DNA of 64,000 nucleotides from Sphaerothrix epifaneia (GTDB taxonomy: Bacteria > Cyanobacteriota > Cyanobacteriia > Phormidesmidales > Phormidesmidaceae): assembly GCF_042788235.1 (NCBI RefSeq), contig NZ_JBHZOL010000008.1, positions 21,893-85,892 on the forward strand, written 5' to 3'. This document shows, one piece after another, positions 51,109 through 60,103 of this stretch (position 1 is the first letter of the stretch; the number at the start of each line of letters is the position of its first letter). The notes beneath the pieces were generated by a model. The model was not told the DNA's origin, made no database searches, and saw only the letters and a list, made by a program, of their open reading frames with translations. The position numbers were made by a program, and so were the translations under genes.

Positions 51109-52506
51109 CTAGCTCAACCACTCTTCAACCGCTTCGGCTTTGGTATTGGTGTTGCGAGCAGGCGTTTCGCGGTTGAACTTCATGTGGATGGAGCGAGTTT
51201 GCTCACCGTCTGAGGCCACCGCCAGAATAGGATAATCAATCATCCCATCTTGGAACGACATTTGAAAGCGGAAGGTGCCATCAGGATTGAGCTTGATAGG
51301 ACGCCCCCCAATGGTTACCGTTGCATCTGGCTCGGTTGCGCCATAGACAATTAGCTCTGCATCAGCAATCAACCAGAACTGGCGAGGGCGAATCGGCGGT
51401 GCCGAAGCGGAGAAACCCACACCCGACATATTCAGGCCAATCCCCGACATGTTGAGGCCAATCCCCGACATATTCAGCCCCAGACCCATACCCGACATAC
51501 CTACGCCCGACATGCCTGCGCCCGACATCCCCATACCAACGGTAGACATGCCCATACCCAGACCCACACCCGACATGGTCATGCCCATGCCCGAAGCAGT
51601 TGCCCCGGCCCACATGCCAACGCCGGAGGGAAAGACATAAGAGCTAACCGCTTGCTCAGGAGCAGCCATCTGCATTGAACCGTAAACGGAACCGGGCACA
51701 TGCTGCATCGAACCAAATAGCGAACCCGCTACCCGCTGCGCCTCAACCGACTTGGCCATATCGAAAATGCCATCGTGGAGAGCGCTGCCATTTAAGGCAC
51801 CCATACGCTTGCTAGGAGGCACTAGCGTGGCAAATGTTTTGCCGCGTAGCTCCTCGTTCCAGCCGACGGTAATGAACTGATCTTGCACCCAGTCAGAGGG
51901 GTAAACCGGGGGAACGTGAACGGGCGCTGAACGCGCTAGCACCAACCATCGACCATCTGCACACACATAACCAATTTCAGCAATATAGTCGCGATCGCTG
52001 ACGGGAATAGGCACATACCATTCTCTAGCTAGCTCATCGCACTCATACTGCTGCAGGCTATGAGGGCTTTGATTTTCCAGCTTCATATTGGTGACGTCAT
52101 AGAAGCGCAAAGCCAAGCGTGATCCCCCCTGCCGCCGGAGATCTTCTTTATGCTCGTTGGGAATGTCCCAGTAAGTATAGGCCCACTGCGGATCGCGCGG
52201 CATCAGAACGATGCGGCTTTCGCCATAGCCAGCCGGTAAATCGGCCAAACCTTCATCTACGGTTGCCAAAACTGCGGGGGTAGGTTCTTCAGTTGCCATG
52301 TCAAATTTTGCTGCCTCAACTTCTGCTTGGCCTTCGGTTGTCATCGGAACGGGAGCAGACATCGTCCGCTTTGCCTGAACCGACTGAATAGCAGCAATTA
52401 GCTCAACTTTACGCATGCGGCTGTAGCGAGACACTTCACACTCGCTGGCCACTCTACGAAGTTGACGTAAAGTCATTTCTTCTAGCGGTGGACGTTCCTG
52501 AGTCAT
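51109..52506 (-). CDS. DUF4912 protein with Met-Ser-Gly repeats
   Basis: A 465-residue protein. The N-terminus (EEMTLRQLRRVASECEVSRYSRMRKVELIAAI) is a Rho-N/SAP-like helix-extended-loop. DUF4912 follows (about 95-230, RIVLMPRDPQWAYTYWDIPNEHKEDL and WVQDQFITVGWNEELRG). Then come a low-complexity stretch of MSG-x-G units (about 295-365) and a second beta domain (about 370-450). Its function is unknown. The gene is a single unit with a strong terminator, and its start is 276 bases from the divergent DUF2993 gene. The central repeat is a striking feature. Confidence 0.85.
   Translation of the reverse strand: MTQERPPLEEMTLRQLRRVASECEVSRYSRMRKVELIAAIQSVQAKRTMSAPVPMTTEGQAEVEAAKFDMATEEPTPAVLATVDEGLADLPAGYGESRIVLMPRDPQWAYTYWDIPNEHKEDLRRQGGSRLALRFYDVTNMKLENQSPHSLQQYECDELAREWYVPIPVSDRDYIAEIGYVCADGRWLVLARSAPVHVPPVYPSDWVQDQFITVGWNEELRGKTFATLVPPSKRMGALNGSALHDGIFDMAKSVEAQRVAGSLFGSMQHVPGSVYGSMQMAAPEQAVSSYVFPSGVGMWAGATASGMGMTMSGVGLGMGMSTVGMGMSGAGMSGVGMSGMGLGLNMSGIGLNMSGIGLNMSGVGFSASAPPIRPRQFWLIADAELIVYGATEPDATVTIGGRPIKLNPDGTFRFQMSFQDGMIDYPILAVASDGEQTRSIHMKFNRETPARNTNTKAEAVEEWLS
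51412..51624 (-). repeat. In-gene Met/Gly repeat region
   Basis: The nucleotides encode residues about 295-365, with at least seven MSG-type units. The last three are near-perfect tandems of seven residues (LNMSGIG). The CCCGACAT/GACAT pattern recurs in the DNA. The number of units may vary between strains. Confidence 0.75.
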
Positions 52507-52721
52507 AAAACTGATCTCCTTAAGGGTTCACTATAAAAGGCTTTTAGAACGGACTCAGCAGATCCCCAGCGCACCGCCGGAAGCCTACTGGTCAACAGAA
52601 GGCGGTCAAATATTTGCAATCCTTTCGGGATCGCATTTGTGAAACTATATTACAGAAATTCAGCCCCAGATCAAGTCGATCAACCGACCTTTTGAAGCGG
52701 GTTTGACGAGACAATGGGGGG

Positions 52722-52767
52722 TATCGGGATCACATTGTCAAGAAACCCTGACAATGTGATCCCGATA
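52722..52767. repeat. Perfect 19-bp inverted repeat before the DUF2993 gene
   Basis: TATCGGGATCACATTGTCA (52722-52740) and its exact reverse complement (52749-52767) are separated by eight bases (AGAAACCC). It ends 15 bases before the ATG of the plus-strand gene. No T-run of termination length follows. Confidence 0.85.
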
Positions 52768-52781
52768 AAAGTCAGGATTTG

Positions 52782-53717
52782 ATGACAAGCGATCCCAAGC
52801 AACCCATGCCGCATCCCCGTGATGAGGTCAGGGCAATTTGTGTCATGCTTGACAGGGCGATCGCCTGGAGATCGGCCAAGGGCTATGGCGCTGACCTGCA
52901 GACAAACCGAGAAAAACTAATGGCTTCTATTCCAGATTATCCGGCAGAAAACCTTGAGACTCAGGATGAGATAGAACCTGAAACAGAGGGTAGTCGGTTA
53001 ATTAGCCGGGTTTTGTCGCCAGCGCTACGGCTTTGGCTACAGACTCAGGTGGCGCAATCTGAAAATCTGCGGTTTCAAATCATCGGTCGCGATCGCCAGC
53101 TTTTGCAAGGGTGTGTGCCCCAGGTCAACTTGTCTGCCCAAACCGCCGTTTACCGAGGTTTGCAATTAGGGCAGGTACAGCTAACGGCAACTGATATTCG
53201 CATTAACCTAGGCCAAGTTGTGCGAGGCAAAGCGCTACGCCTGCTAGAGCCTTTTCCGATTTGCGGCAGTATTACCCTCAGCGCCGCCGATCTGCAAGCC
53301 TGTTTGCAAACTGCAACTATGGCCGAAGCGCTGCAAAACTTTCTGATCAAAATTTGCCGCGACGATCGCGCTTCCGGGTTGTTTGCAAAGCGGGTAGCGG
53401 CGATCGCCCAAGTACCGACTCAGCAACTGGTGGGATCAGGCCAGCTACAAGGCGACGTTTTGACCATTAGCCTGCGCGAGCGCACCGCTCAACAGCCGTT
53501 GATTCTTTGCACCCGGCTACAGGTACAGCAGGGCAGGCTTTTAACCTTGCTTCAGCCCCAACTGCTGGATGACGCTGAGGCGATCGCCGGCACTCCTCTA
53601 CCCGAACTGCACGAGTTTCAGGTAAACCTGGGAGCCGATGTCGAAATTCAGCACTTTGAATTGAAAAATAACCAGCTCAACTGCCACGGGCGCGTCAACG
53701 TCAGACCTGCGCCCTAA
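52782..53717 (+). CDS. DUF2993 (LmeA-type) lipid-binding-like protein
   Basis: A 311-residue protein with a DUF2993 domain (about 65-305). It is recognisable by SRLISRVLSPALRLWLQTQV and the strand pattern GLQLGQVQLTATDIRINLGQVVRGKALRLLEPFPICGSITLSAADLQACL. DUF2993 proteins resemble lipid-transfer and bactericidal/permeability-like folds. I choose the ATG 52782 rather than TTG 52779. There is no signal peptide, so a cytoplasmic or thylakoid-surface location is expected. A perfect inverted repeat lies directly before the start. Confidence 0.8.
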   Translation: MTSDPKQPMPHPRDEVRAICVMLDRAIAWRSAKGYGADLQTNREKLMASIPDYPAENLETQDEIEPETEGSRLISRVLSPALRLWLQTQVAQSENLRFQIIGRDRQLLQGCVPQVNLSAQTAVYRGLQLGQVQLTATDIRINLGQVVRGKALRLLEPFPICGSITLSAADLQACLQTATMAEALQNFLIKICRDDRASGLFAKRVAAIAQVPTQQLVGSGQLQGDVLTISLRERTAQQPLILCTRLQVQQGRLLTLLQPQLLDDAEAIAGTPLPELHEFQVNLGADVEIQHFELKNNQLNCHGRVNVRPAP

Positions 53718-53731
53718 GCCCCCAGATTAGC

Positions 53732-54604
53732 CTAGAGCTTAGGCAGTAGCGGCACGAGCAGCGTCACAAAGTAATAAACCAGCGGTGCTGTAAACACATA
53801 GCTGTCTGTGCGGTCTAAAATGCCACCGTGCCCTGGAATTAGCTGCCCAGAGTCTTTCACCCCCGCGTCTCGCTTCATCAGCGACTCGGTTAGATCGCCC
53901 AGCAAGCTAGAAATACCAATCAACATCCCCAGCGCCGTCCCCGCCAAACTCCAAAGCGGCCACTGCAACAGCCAAGCCCCCAAAATACCGATACTAATGC
54001 TACCGATCAAACCAAACACTGCCCCTTCCACCGTCTTTTTGGGACTGATGTTAGACAGCGGCGTTTTGCCAAAAAGCCGACCCATTGCATAAGCGCCAAT
54101 GTCAGCCGCCCAAATGCAGGCAAACGCTAGTAGCGTGGCACTGAGTCCTAGAGGCAGTTGTTGCAACGTCGGCCAGTCAGTCGGCCAATAACCCGACAGC
54201 GGTAGGTTGCTGGTCTGGGCTGCTTCTAGCTGGCGCAGACGAATCCAAAAGCTCGGCAGATAGCCGCCATAAAACAGTCCCAAAATGGAGGCTGCTACAT
54301 CCGCAATGGTGGCAAACTTAGGCTGAAAGAGCAGATAAAAGCAGATGAAGGTACCAGCCAACGGCAAAAGGGCATCGGCTAACGGCGGCGACAGATAGGA
54401 AGCGATGAGCAAAATCTGGCTGACGACCATCGTGATTTTGGCAGCCGGTAAAATCCCTTTGGCTCGAACGAGGCGAAAAATCTCTAGCTGCCCCAAGAAG
54501 ATTAAAATGCCAAAGCCTACCGTGAAATACCAGCCCCCCAATACAATTAGGGTCAGCGCCAGCGCGATCGCAATAATTCCGCTAATAATTCGAGACCACG
54601 GCAT
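53732..54604 (-). CDS. cdsA: Phosphatidate cytidylyltransferase (CdsA)
   Basis: A 290-residue membrane enzyme with about eight helices that makes CDP-diacylglycerol from phosphatidate and CTP, the entry to phosphatidylglycerol and related lipids. The C-terminal signature is SPKKTVEGAVFGLIGS followed by KRDAGVKDSGQLIPGHGGILDRTDSYVFTAP, with the conserved aspartates and GHGG. N-terminal ATG is at 54604. It ends 14 bases from the convergent DUF2993 gene. Identification is firm. Confidence 0.95.
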   Translation of the reverse strand: MPWSRIISGIIAIALALTLIVLGGWYFTVGFGILIFLGQLEIFRLVRAKGILPAAKITMVVSQILLIASYLSPPLADALLPLAGTFICFYLLFQPKFATIADVAASILGLFYGGYLPSFWIRLRQLEAAQTSNLPLSGYWPTDWPTLQQLPLGLSATLLAFACIWAADIGAYAMGRLFGKTPLSNISPKKTVEGAVFGLIGSISIGILGAWLLQWPLWSLAGTALGMLIGISSLLGDLTESLMKRDAGVKDSGQLIPGHGGILDRTDSYVFTAPLVYYFVTLLVPLLPKL

Positions 54605-55183
54605 ACAGATAAATAGAATCAGAAAAACTGGCTCGGCGATCGCTGCTCAGGCAAAACGAGAAATGTTATCTACATAACTTACCTGAAAATACCAGGACTT
54701 GTGACTATCAAACGTTTGAAAGACTGCTATTTTCAGCCATTGAGTTGCAGGTAGCCATGCTCTGCGAAGCTTGAAGGCAGCGACGGCTCCCCTTTAACCT
54801 GCCTCGCAACAACAGCCGCAAAAGATTTTGTCATGATGACAAAAAAACTTGTGATCTTTAACCTCAATTTAATAGGCTAATAGAAGAATATCTATAGGGC
54901 TTCTGCATCTACCACTAGAGAAGCCAATCGCAAAATTGCTTGATAAGCTCTGCTCTGTTCAAACAGATCTTCCTTATCGCGCTTAAAAAGTCTGGCTTCT
55001 GATTAAAACTGTTTAAAAACGCGATCGCCTTCAGCTTGTCTGGCGGCTGATTTATTTTGAGCAGAATAGGGCTAGGAGCTTGTGCCGGGTGACAGGCTCC
55101 CTGAGGGCGGCTCTACCCAGCATGTATTTTGCTGCCTTGAAGATTTTTTGCAAATGGCTACTTAGCCTCACACTCATAGTTTT
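54605..55183. other. 579-base spacer between cdsA and a histidine kinase
   Basis: No gene or RNA gene is recognised. A perfect 9-bp palindromic hairpin TTTTGTCAT-G-ATGACAAAA is at 54826-54844. A second hairpin at 55075-55100 (GGAGCTTGT with ACAGGCTCC, one G-T pair, eight-base loop) sits 84 bases before the kinase start and could fold in its leader. Two HIP1-like sites are present. The divergent promoters are not identified. Confidence 0.4.
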
Positions 55184-56605
55184 ATGCGGGCTCTTAACCT
55201 TCAATCGCCCCTGACAGCGCTACAGCTTTATACCTTTCAAGTTGAAGCCAGTTGTCCCGGCTACATAGTCTACGATACTTTTGCAGCCGAAACGGCTATT
55301 CCAGGCGTTATCTTAACCGAATCAGGCGCTTTTTACGGTGTCATTTCGCGGCGGCGCTTTTTGGAAGCGATGAGTCGAGCCTACGGCAGAGAGCTGTTTT
55401 TACGGCGACCCATTTACATGCTGTACGACTTCATCGCCGTGGATGTGTTACAGCTTTCAGGCGACATTTTGATAACGGCAGCAGCCCATTTAGCGCTACA
55501 GCGGTGTACCGAGTTGCTCTATGAGCCGTTGGTGGTCAAGCTAGATGCTAAAACCTATCGTCTACTGGATGTTCATCAGTTGCTGATTGCCCAGGCCGAA
55601 ATCCATCGCCTGACTGCCCAGCTTTTACAAGAAAAAACCCAGGCTGAACTCATGCAAAATGAGCGATTAGCCAGTTTGGGTCGGCTGCTAGCAGGGGTAG
55701 CCCACGAAATTCGCAATCCGGTTAATTTTATTTGGAATAATCTCAAATATCTATCGGAGTACAGTCTGGCGCTGATTGATTTAATTGGCGCTTGGGACGC
55801 AGATGCAGCCGATCGATACGCAAAAATGCAGCATCTTCAAAAGAACTACGATTTTTCCTTTATTGCCGAAGACTTACCCAAAATTCTGAGCAGCTTAGAA
55901 ACCGGAACCGATCGCTTACGGCATTTGGTAGACAGCCTGCGTACGCTGTCGCGCATGGATGAAAAAACCTCAACGCCAGTGGATATCCATGTCAGCTTAG
56001 AAAATACCCTGCTGATTTTGAGTAATCAGCTAAAAAGCGGTATTGAGGTTTCCAGACAGTATGGTGAACTGCCGTTGGTGGATTGCTATGTGGGGCAAAT
56101 GGGTCAGGTTTTTATGAACATCATTGGCAATGCGATCGATGCTTTGCAAGCCTGCCAAACTAGCCTCGACACCCAATCACTCGAAAATCTGCCCAACTTA
56201 CCCCACGACTGGGAACCCAGAATCACCCTTACCACCCATTTGTGCGCTTTACCCGTTGATGCTGAACCCAGCCCGACGACGGCAGAGTGGGTATCAATTC
56301 GGATTACCGACAATGGCCCCGGTATTCCTCAGACGGTACAACAGCGGGTATTTGACGACTTCTTTACGACCAAGCCAATCGGTCAAGGGACAGGGTTGGG
56401 ACTCTCCATCAGCCGTGACATTGTGGTGAATCGTCACCAGGGTCAGCTTATTTTGCGATCGCCTTGTTTGTTTTCGGCTGAAACCCAACGAGCTTACGGC
56501 ACTGAATTTGAAATCTTGCTGCCGCTAACTTCAACGACACCGCCTATCCCTCCCCCCCCAATCCAGCCTAAGATTGTAGAGCGGCAGGCTCAGACTGCAG
56601 AATAG
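55184..56605 (+). CDS. Sensor histidine kinase with a CBS-like N-terminus
   Basis: A 473-residue cytoplasmic kinase. Residues 1-130 resemble a CBS-type or similar sensor module (IPGVILTESGAFYGVISRRRFLEAMSRAYGRELFLRRP). A coiled helix follows, then the phospho-acceptor His174 in LASLGRLLAGVAHEIRNPVNF. The ATPase domain has GQVFMNIIGNAIDAL, IRITDNGPGIP and GTGLGLSISRDIV. This form, with MQNERLASLGRL before the histidine, is common in cyanobacterial kinases. The response regulator is not adjacent, and the C-terminal tail is Pro-rich. Confidence 0.86.
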   Translation: MRALNLQSPLTALQLYTFQVEASCPGYIVYDTFAAETAIPGVILTESGAFYGVISRRRFLEAMSRAYGRELFLRRPIYMLYDFIAVDVLQLSGDILITAAAHLALQRCTELLYEPLVVKLDAKTYRLLDVHQLLIAQAEIHRLTAQLLQEKTQAELMQNERLASLGRLLAGVAHEIRNPVNFIWNNLKYLSEYSLALIDLIGAWDADAADRYAKMQHLQKNYDFSFIAEDLPKILSSLETGTDRLRHLVDSLRTLSRMDEKTSTPVDIHVSLENTLLILSNQLKSGIEVSRQYGELPLVDCYVGQMGQVFMNIIGNAIDALQACQTSLDTQSLENLPNLPHDWEPRITLTTHLCALPVDAEPSPTTAEWVSIRITDNGPGIPQTVQQRVFDDFFTTKPIGQGTGLGLSISRDIVVNRHQGQLILRSPCLFSAETQRAYGTEFEILLPLTSTTPPIPPPPIQPKIVERQAQTAE

Positions 56606-56629
56606 ATCAGCAGTACCTTTTGAGACGTT

Positions 56630-57427
56630 ATGGCACCTCTTCAGCCTTCACTTTTGGCCTTCGATTTTGATGGGGTCATTTGTGACGGCCTCATTGAATA
56701 TTTTCAAACGGCTTGGCGGGCTTATCAGCGGCTCTTTCCAGCGGCTCCTGCTACTCCTCCAGCAGGGCTAGCGGAGCAATTCTATCCTTTGCGACCTGTT
56801 ATTGAAACGGGCTGGGAAATGCCTATTTTGCTCAGGGCGCTGCTGCAAGACGTGCCCCCCGAGGCGATTTTGCAAGACTGGCCGACGCTGGCGCATAAGA
56901 CTATCCAGCAAGCACAGCTTGAGACAGATACTGCTATGCAGGCTGTCGATGGTGTACGCGATGAGTGGATTCAAAGTGATTTGGATAATTGGCTAGGGCA
57001 GCATCGCTTTTATCCGGGGGTTGTAGAGCGTTTGCAACACTGTTTGGCGGCTGATATGACGGTGGTTATTATCAGCACCAAAGAAGGGCGGTTTATTGCC
57101 CAGTTACTGCAACAACAAGGAATTGATTTTCCTGCTGGGCAAATTTTTGGCAAAGAGGTGAAACAGCCAAAAGCGCAAACCCTAAAGCAGCTAGCTGAGC
57201 AGCACACTCGGCCTCAAGCAGCGGGCATTTGGTTTATTGAAGATCGGGTCAAAACCTTGCAAAAGGTGCAGCAAGTAGCCGATTTAAGGCAAGCGCAGTT
57301 ATTTCTAGCCGACTGGGGTTACAACACCACCAGCGATCGCGCTATTGCCCAAAGCGATCCGCACCTACATCTGTTATCCTTATCGCAATTGGTACAAGAG
57401 TTCTCAATCTGGCTGTCGCCAAGCTAA
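56630..57427 (+). CDS. HAD-superfamily hydrolase
   Basis: A 265-residue HAD protein with the motif I aspartates in LAFDFDGVICDGLIEYFQTAW. Motif II (VVIISTKEGRF), the lysine in KEVKQPKAQT and motif IV (WFIEDRVKTLQKV, with D) follow. It is a phosphatase of the cyanobacterial group without known substrate. The reading frame is complete, and its stop is 31 bases before the NurA start; the NurA frame extends upstream into this gene without a real start. Confidence 0.82.
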   Translation: MAPLQPSLLAFDFDGVICDGLIEYFQTAWRAYQRLFPAAPATPPAGLAEQFYPLRPVIETGWEMPILLRALLQDVPPEAILQDWPTLAHKTIQQAQLETDTAMQAVDGVRDEWIQSDLDNWLGQHRFYPGVVERLQHCLAADMTVVIISTKEGRFIAQLLQQQGIDFPAGQIFGKEVKQPKAQTLKQLAEQHTRPQAAGIWFIEDRVKTLQKVQQVADLRQAQLFLADWGYNTTSDRAIAQSDPHLHLLSLSQLVQEFSIWLSPS

Positions 57428-57458
57428 GCCAACTCTCAGCCACCGTCATCCTTCATCC

Positions 57459-58772
57459 ATGTTGGATTTAATGAAAATTGCCCAGCAGATGCAGGGCATT
57501 AGCGAACACCTCAGCCGGGAAGCCACCGCCGCTCACTTGCGGATTGCCAAGGCAACCCAGCTTTTGCAGCAGGTTCAGCCGCACCAAGCCGACCGCGTGG
57601 CTCAGTTAGAGCAGTGGCGCGATCGCATGACCTTTACCACAGCTACGCCAGTTGAACCGTTGGCCACCCGTAGCCCTGTGCCATTAGCCGCCAGCGCTCA
57701 CAGCGTCATCGCGACAGACGGTTCACAAATTGCCCCTAGCCACCATGAGATCGCCTACTGCTACTTAATTAACGTGGGTCGCATTGGTTTGCACTACGGC
57801 CAGGGGCGTCACCCGCTCTTAGACAGCCTGCCAGAAGTCATTTATCGCTCAGAAGACTTGCAGGTTTCGCGCCAGTGGGGCATCAGTACCGAAGAGTGGA
57901 TGGGCTACCGCCGCACAGTTGCCGAGGCAGTGGTGTTGGCAGAGTTGGCGCAGTCTTTAAAAAAAGCAGAAGTAGCGGCCAGCGGCGATCGCCCCCAACC
58001 AGGCAACCCCGAAGCCAAAACTGACGTTCAAGCAGCCCAAACTCACCCCGAAACGCCGGGTCAGCAGCTTAGTTTTTTGCCCCCCACGGCTCAGTCAGCC
58101 GCAGCCATACCGCAGTTGGCCATGGTAGATGGTTCTTTAATCTATTGGTTTTTAGAGCCATTGCCAGCCGCAGCCCGCGATCGCATTTTGCAGCCAATTT
58201 TGGCAGCCTGGGAGCAGCTCTATCAGGCTCGCATTCCCTTAGTCGGTTATTTGAGTGCGTCTCGCAGTGGTGAAGGGCTAAACTTTCTAAAACTGGAAAG
58301 CTGCCCGTATGCAGAACCCAACTGCCTCAGTCATTGTGCAGACAGACGCGATCAGCCGCCCTGCCAAGTGTTTGAGCCGTTGCGGGATGTGGCACTCTGG
58401 TCTACCCTGCTACAGCCAGGGCAGCGTAGCCCGCTTTGGCGAAGTGCAGCAGAAATTTTGTCTGAGTACGGGCACCATACAATTTACTTTTGCTACCTGC
58501 ATGTGGGGGCAGAGGTGGCACGCGTAGAAATGCCGCGCTGGGTCGCTGAAGATGCCGCTTTGTTAACAGCCGCCTTAAGTATTACCCTGGCGCAAGTGCA
58601 AAAAGGCTATGGCTATCCGGTGGCGCTGGCCGAAGCCCATAACCAGGCGGTAGTGCGTGGCGGCGATCGCGCTCGATTTTTCGCCTTATTAGAGCAGCAA
58701 ATGATTCGCGCCGGACTGCGCAATGTCGGTACTTCTTACAAAGAAGCCCGCAAGCGCGGCAGCATTGCATAA
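57459..58772 (+). CDS. nurA: NurA domain DNA-end processing nuclease
   Basis: A 438-residue protein with the NurA nuclease domain. The first metal-binding aspartate is in SVIATDGSQIAPSHHEIAYCYL and the second in LAMVDGSLIYWFLEPLP, and a conserved late segment GYPVALAEAHNQAVVRGGDR is present. NurA works with the HerA translocase in archaea and some bacteria to resect double-strand ends. I place the start at ATG 57459; an upstream ATG at 57345 lies inside the HAD gene. No HerA gene is next to it. A low-complexity insert (about 170-210) separates the two halves. Confidence 0.82.
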   Translation: MLDLMKIAQQMQGISEHLSREATAAHLRIAKATQLLQQVQPHQADRVAQLEQWRDRMTFTTATPVEPLATRSPVPLAASAHSVIATDGSQIAPSHHEIAYCYLINVGRIGLHYGQGRHPLLDSLPEVIYRSEDLQVSRQWGISTEEWMGYRRTVAEAVVLAELAQSLKKAEVAASGDRPQPGNPEAKTDVQAAQTHPETPGQQLSFLPPTAQSAAAIPQLAMVDGSLIYWFLEPLPAAARDRILQPILAAWEQLYQARIPLVGYLSASRSGEGLNFLKLESCPYAEPNCLSHCADRRDQPPCQVFEPLRDVALWSTLLQPGQRSPLWRSAAEILSEYGHHTIYFCYLHVGAEVARVEMPRWVAEDAALLTAALSITLAQVQKGYGYPVALAEAHNQAVVRGGDRARFFALLEQQMIRAGLRNVGTSYKEARKRGSIA

Positions 58773-59078
58773 GCTCAACCAGGGGTCACCCGGTTAAAGG
58801 ATAAAAACTTGACATCGGCACACTAAAATGAGGGGAAACGTCTGAGTTCAGGGTGTAGTCAGATCGCAGCCGTTTTTCAATCGGTGACAGCATTCAGCAC
58901 CAGGCCTACCTCAATCTCTCAAACCCGCTGATTGCTAACGCCATCGTGTTTGTTTTCCCGGCCAGTTAAAGACGCAGTCGGCGACCACGCTGGCGGCAAA
59001 CCTGCACCCCAGGGATTTTTTAACACATTGAAAAAAGGCTCACTGCCCAATCAACATGCTGTCACGGCGACTTCTCCC
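58773..59078 (+). other. Spacer upstream of the WD40 gene
   Basis: A 306-base spacer. An in-frame extension of the WD40 protein from TTG 58932 exists but gives an unconvincing Cys/Gly/Pro-rich N-terminus. A TTGACA is present at 58809-58814, but no good -10 pairs with it. No RNA gene is seen. Confidence 0.4.
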
Positions 59079-60077
59079 ATGAGCACTGTGCAACCGGATT
59101 CTTTTGGGCCGCATCGTCGTCCGGCCTATCGTCAATTTACCCCTTTACCCGTTGCCCAACCAACCGATCAGCAAGCAGGACGGTTGGCAGGTGGATGGCG
59201 CTGTCTTCACCAACTGCAAGCACACAGCAGTTGGGTGCGTAGCGTGGCGCTCAGTCCCAATGGGCGCTGGATTGCTAGCGGTAGTGGCGATAAAACCGTT
59301 CGCCTTTGGAGTTTGGCTTCCGGGCAACTGCGACAGGTGTTACTGGGGCACGAAGGTTGGGTGCGGGCGATCGCCTTTAGTCCTAACGGCGAGACGCTAG
59401 CCAGCATCAGCAACGACAAGACCGCGCGGCTTTGGGATCCGCTCACAGGCGAACAAAAAGCTATCCTCATAGGCCACAGCGATTTTATTCGCTGCGTTGC
59501 CTTTAGCCCTGATGGTCAGCATCTCTTTACCGGCAGTCAAGATCACACCGTCAAAGTTTGGCAAGTCAGCACTGGGCGACTGCTGCATACGCTGTCGCTG
59601 CACAACCACTGGATCCGCACGCTGGCGATCGCCCCTGATGGTAAAACGCTTATGACTGGCAGCCAAGACTGTACCAGCCGATTTTATCCCCTGCAAGCAG
59701 GAGGCTTTCAGCATAGGCTAACGGCGCACCAGGCTGAGGTACTCTCAGTCGCCTTTAGCCCAAATGGCTGGCTAGCAGCCAGTGCCAGCGCCGATTGCGA
59801 CATTATTTTTTGGAAAGTCAACAGCGGACGGCTAATTACCCGTTTTCGGGCGCACGCTCAAGCCGTCAATAGCGTCAAATTTAGCCCTGATGGTCGCCTG
59901 CTGGCAACCGCTAGCAGCGATAAAACCATTCGCCTTTGGCATATTGACAGCGGCAAGCTAGTAGCGGTTTTGCAAGGTCACGAAGGCTGGGTTTGGTCAG
60001 TTGCCTTTGCCCCCGATAGCAAAACAATCGTCAGCGGTAGTTGGAATGGCGAAATCCGCGTCTGGGTAAAAGATTAA
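59079..60077 (+). CDS. Seven-bladed WD40 repeat protein
   Basis: A 332-residue protein consisting of seven WD40 repeats after a 45-residue Pro/Gln-rich lead (AYRQFTPLPVAQPTDQQ). Each repeat has the GH or AH at its start and a WD/W-ending (DKTVRLWSL, DKTARLWDP, DHTVKVWQV, DCTSRFYPL, DCDIIFWKV, DKTIRLWHI, GEIRVWVKD). The propeller is complete and probably serves as a protein-protein scaffold. I start at ATG 59079. There is no kinase or TIR domain, unlike the larger WD40 proteins of cyanobacteria. The partner is unknown. Confidence 0.85.
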   Translation: MSTVQPDSFGPHRRPAYRQFTPLPVAQPTDQQAGRLAGGWRCLHQLQAHSSWVRSVALSPNGRWIASGSGDKTVRLWSLASGQLRQVLLGHEGWVRAIAFSPNGETLASISNDKTARLWDPLTGEQKAILIGHSDFIRCVAFSPDGQHLFTGSQDHTVKVWQVSTGRLLHTLSLHNHWIRTLAIAPDGKTLMTGSQDCTSRFYPLQAGGFQHRLTAHQAEVLSVAFSPNGWLAASASADCDIIFWKVNSGRLITRFRAHAQAVNSVKFSPDGRLLATASSDKTIRLWHIDSGKLVAVLQGHEGWVWSVAFAPDSKTIVSGSWNGEIRVWVKD

Positions 60078-60103
60078 CCGACTTGTTTACTGTACTGCTT
60101 TGG

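Noticed and set aside
54826..54844. Small palindrome as an operator
   Set aside because: Only 9-bp arms in an AT-rich spacer, without any nearby promoter signal; kept only as a note in the spacer entry.
58932..59078. TTG-started N-terminal extension of the WD40 protein
   Set aside because: No signal or family resemblance; the Met at 59079 gives a sensible length.
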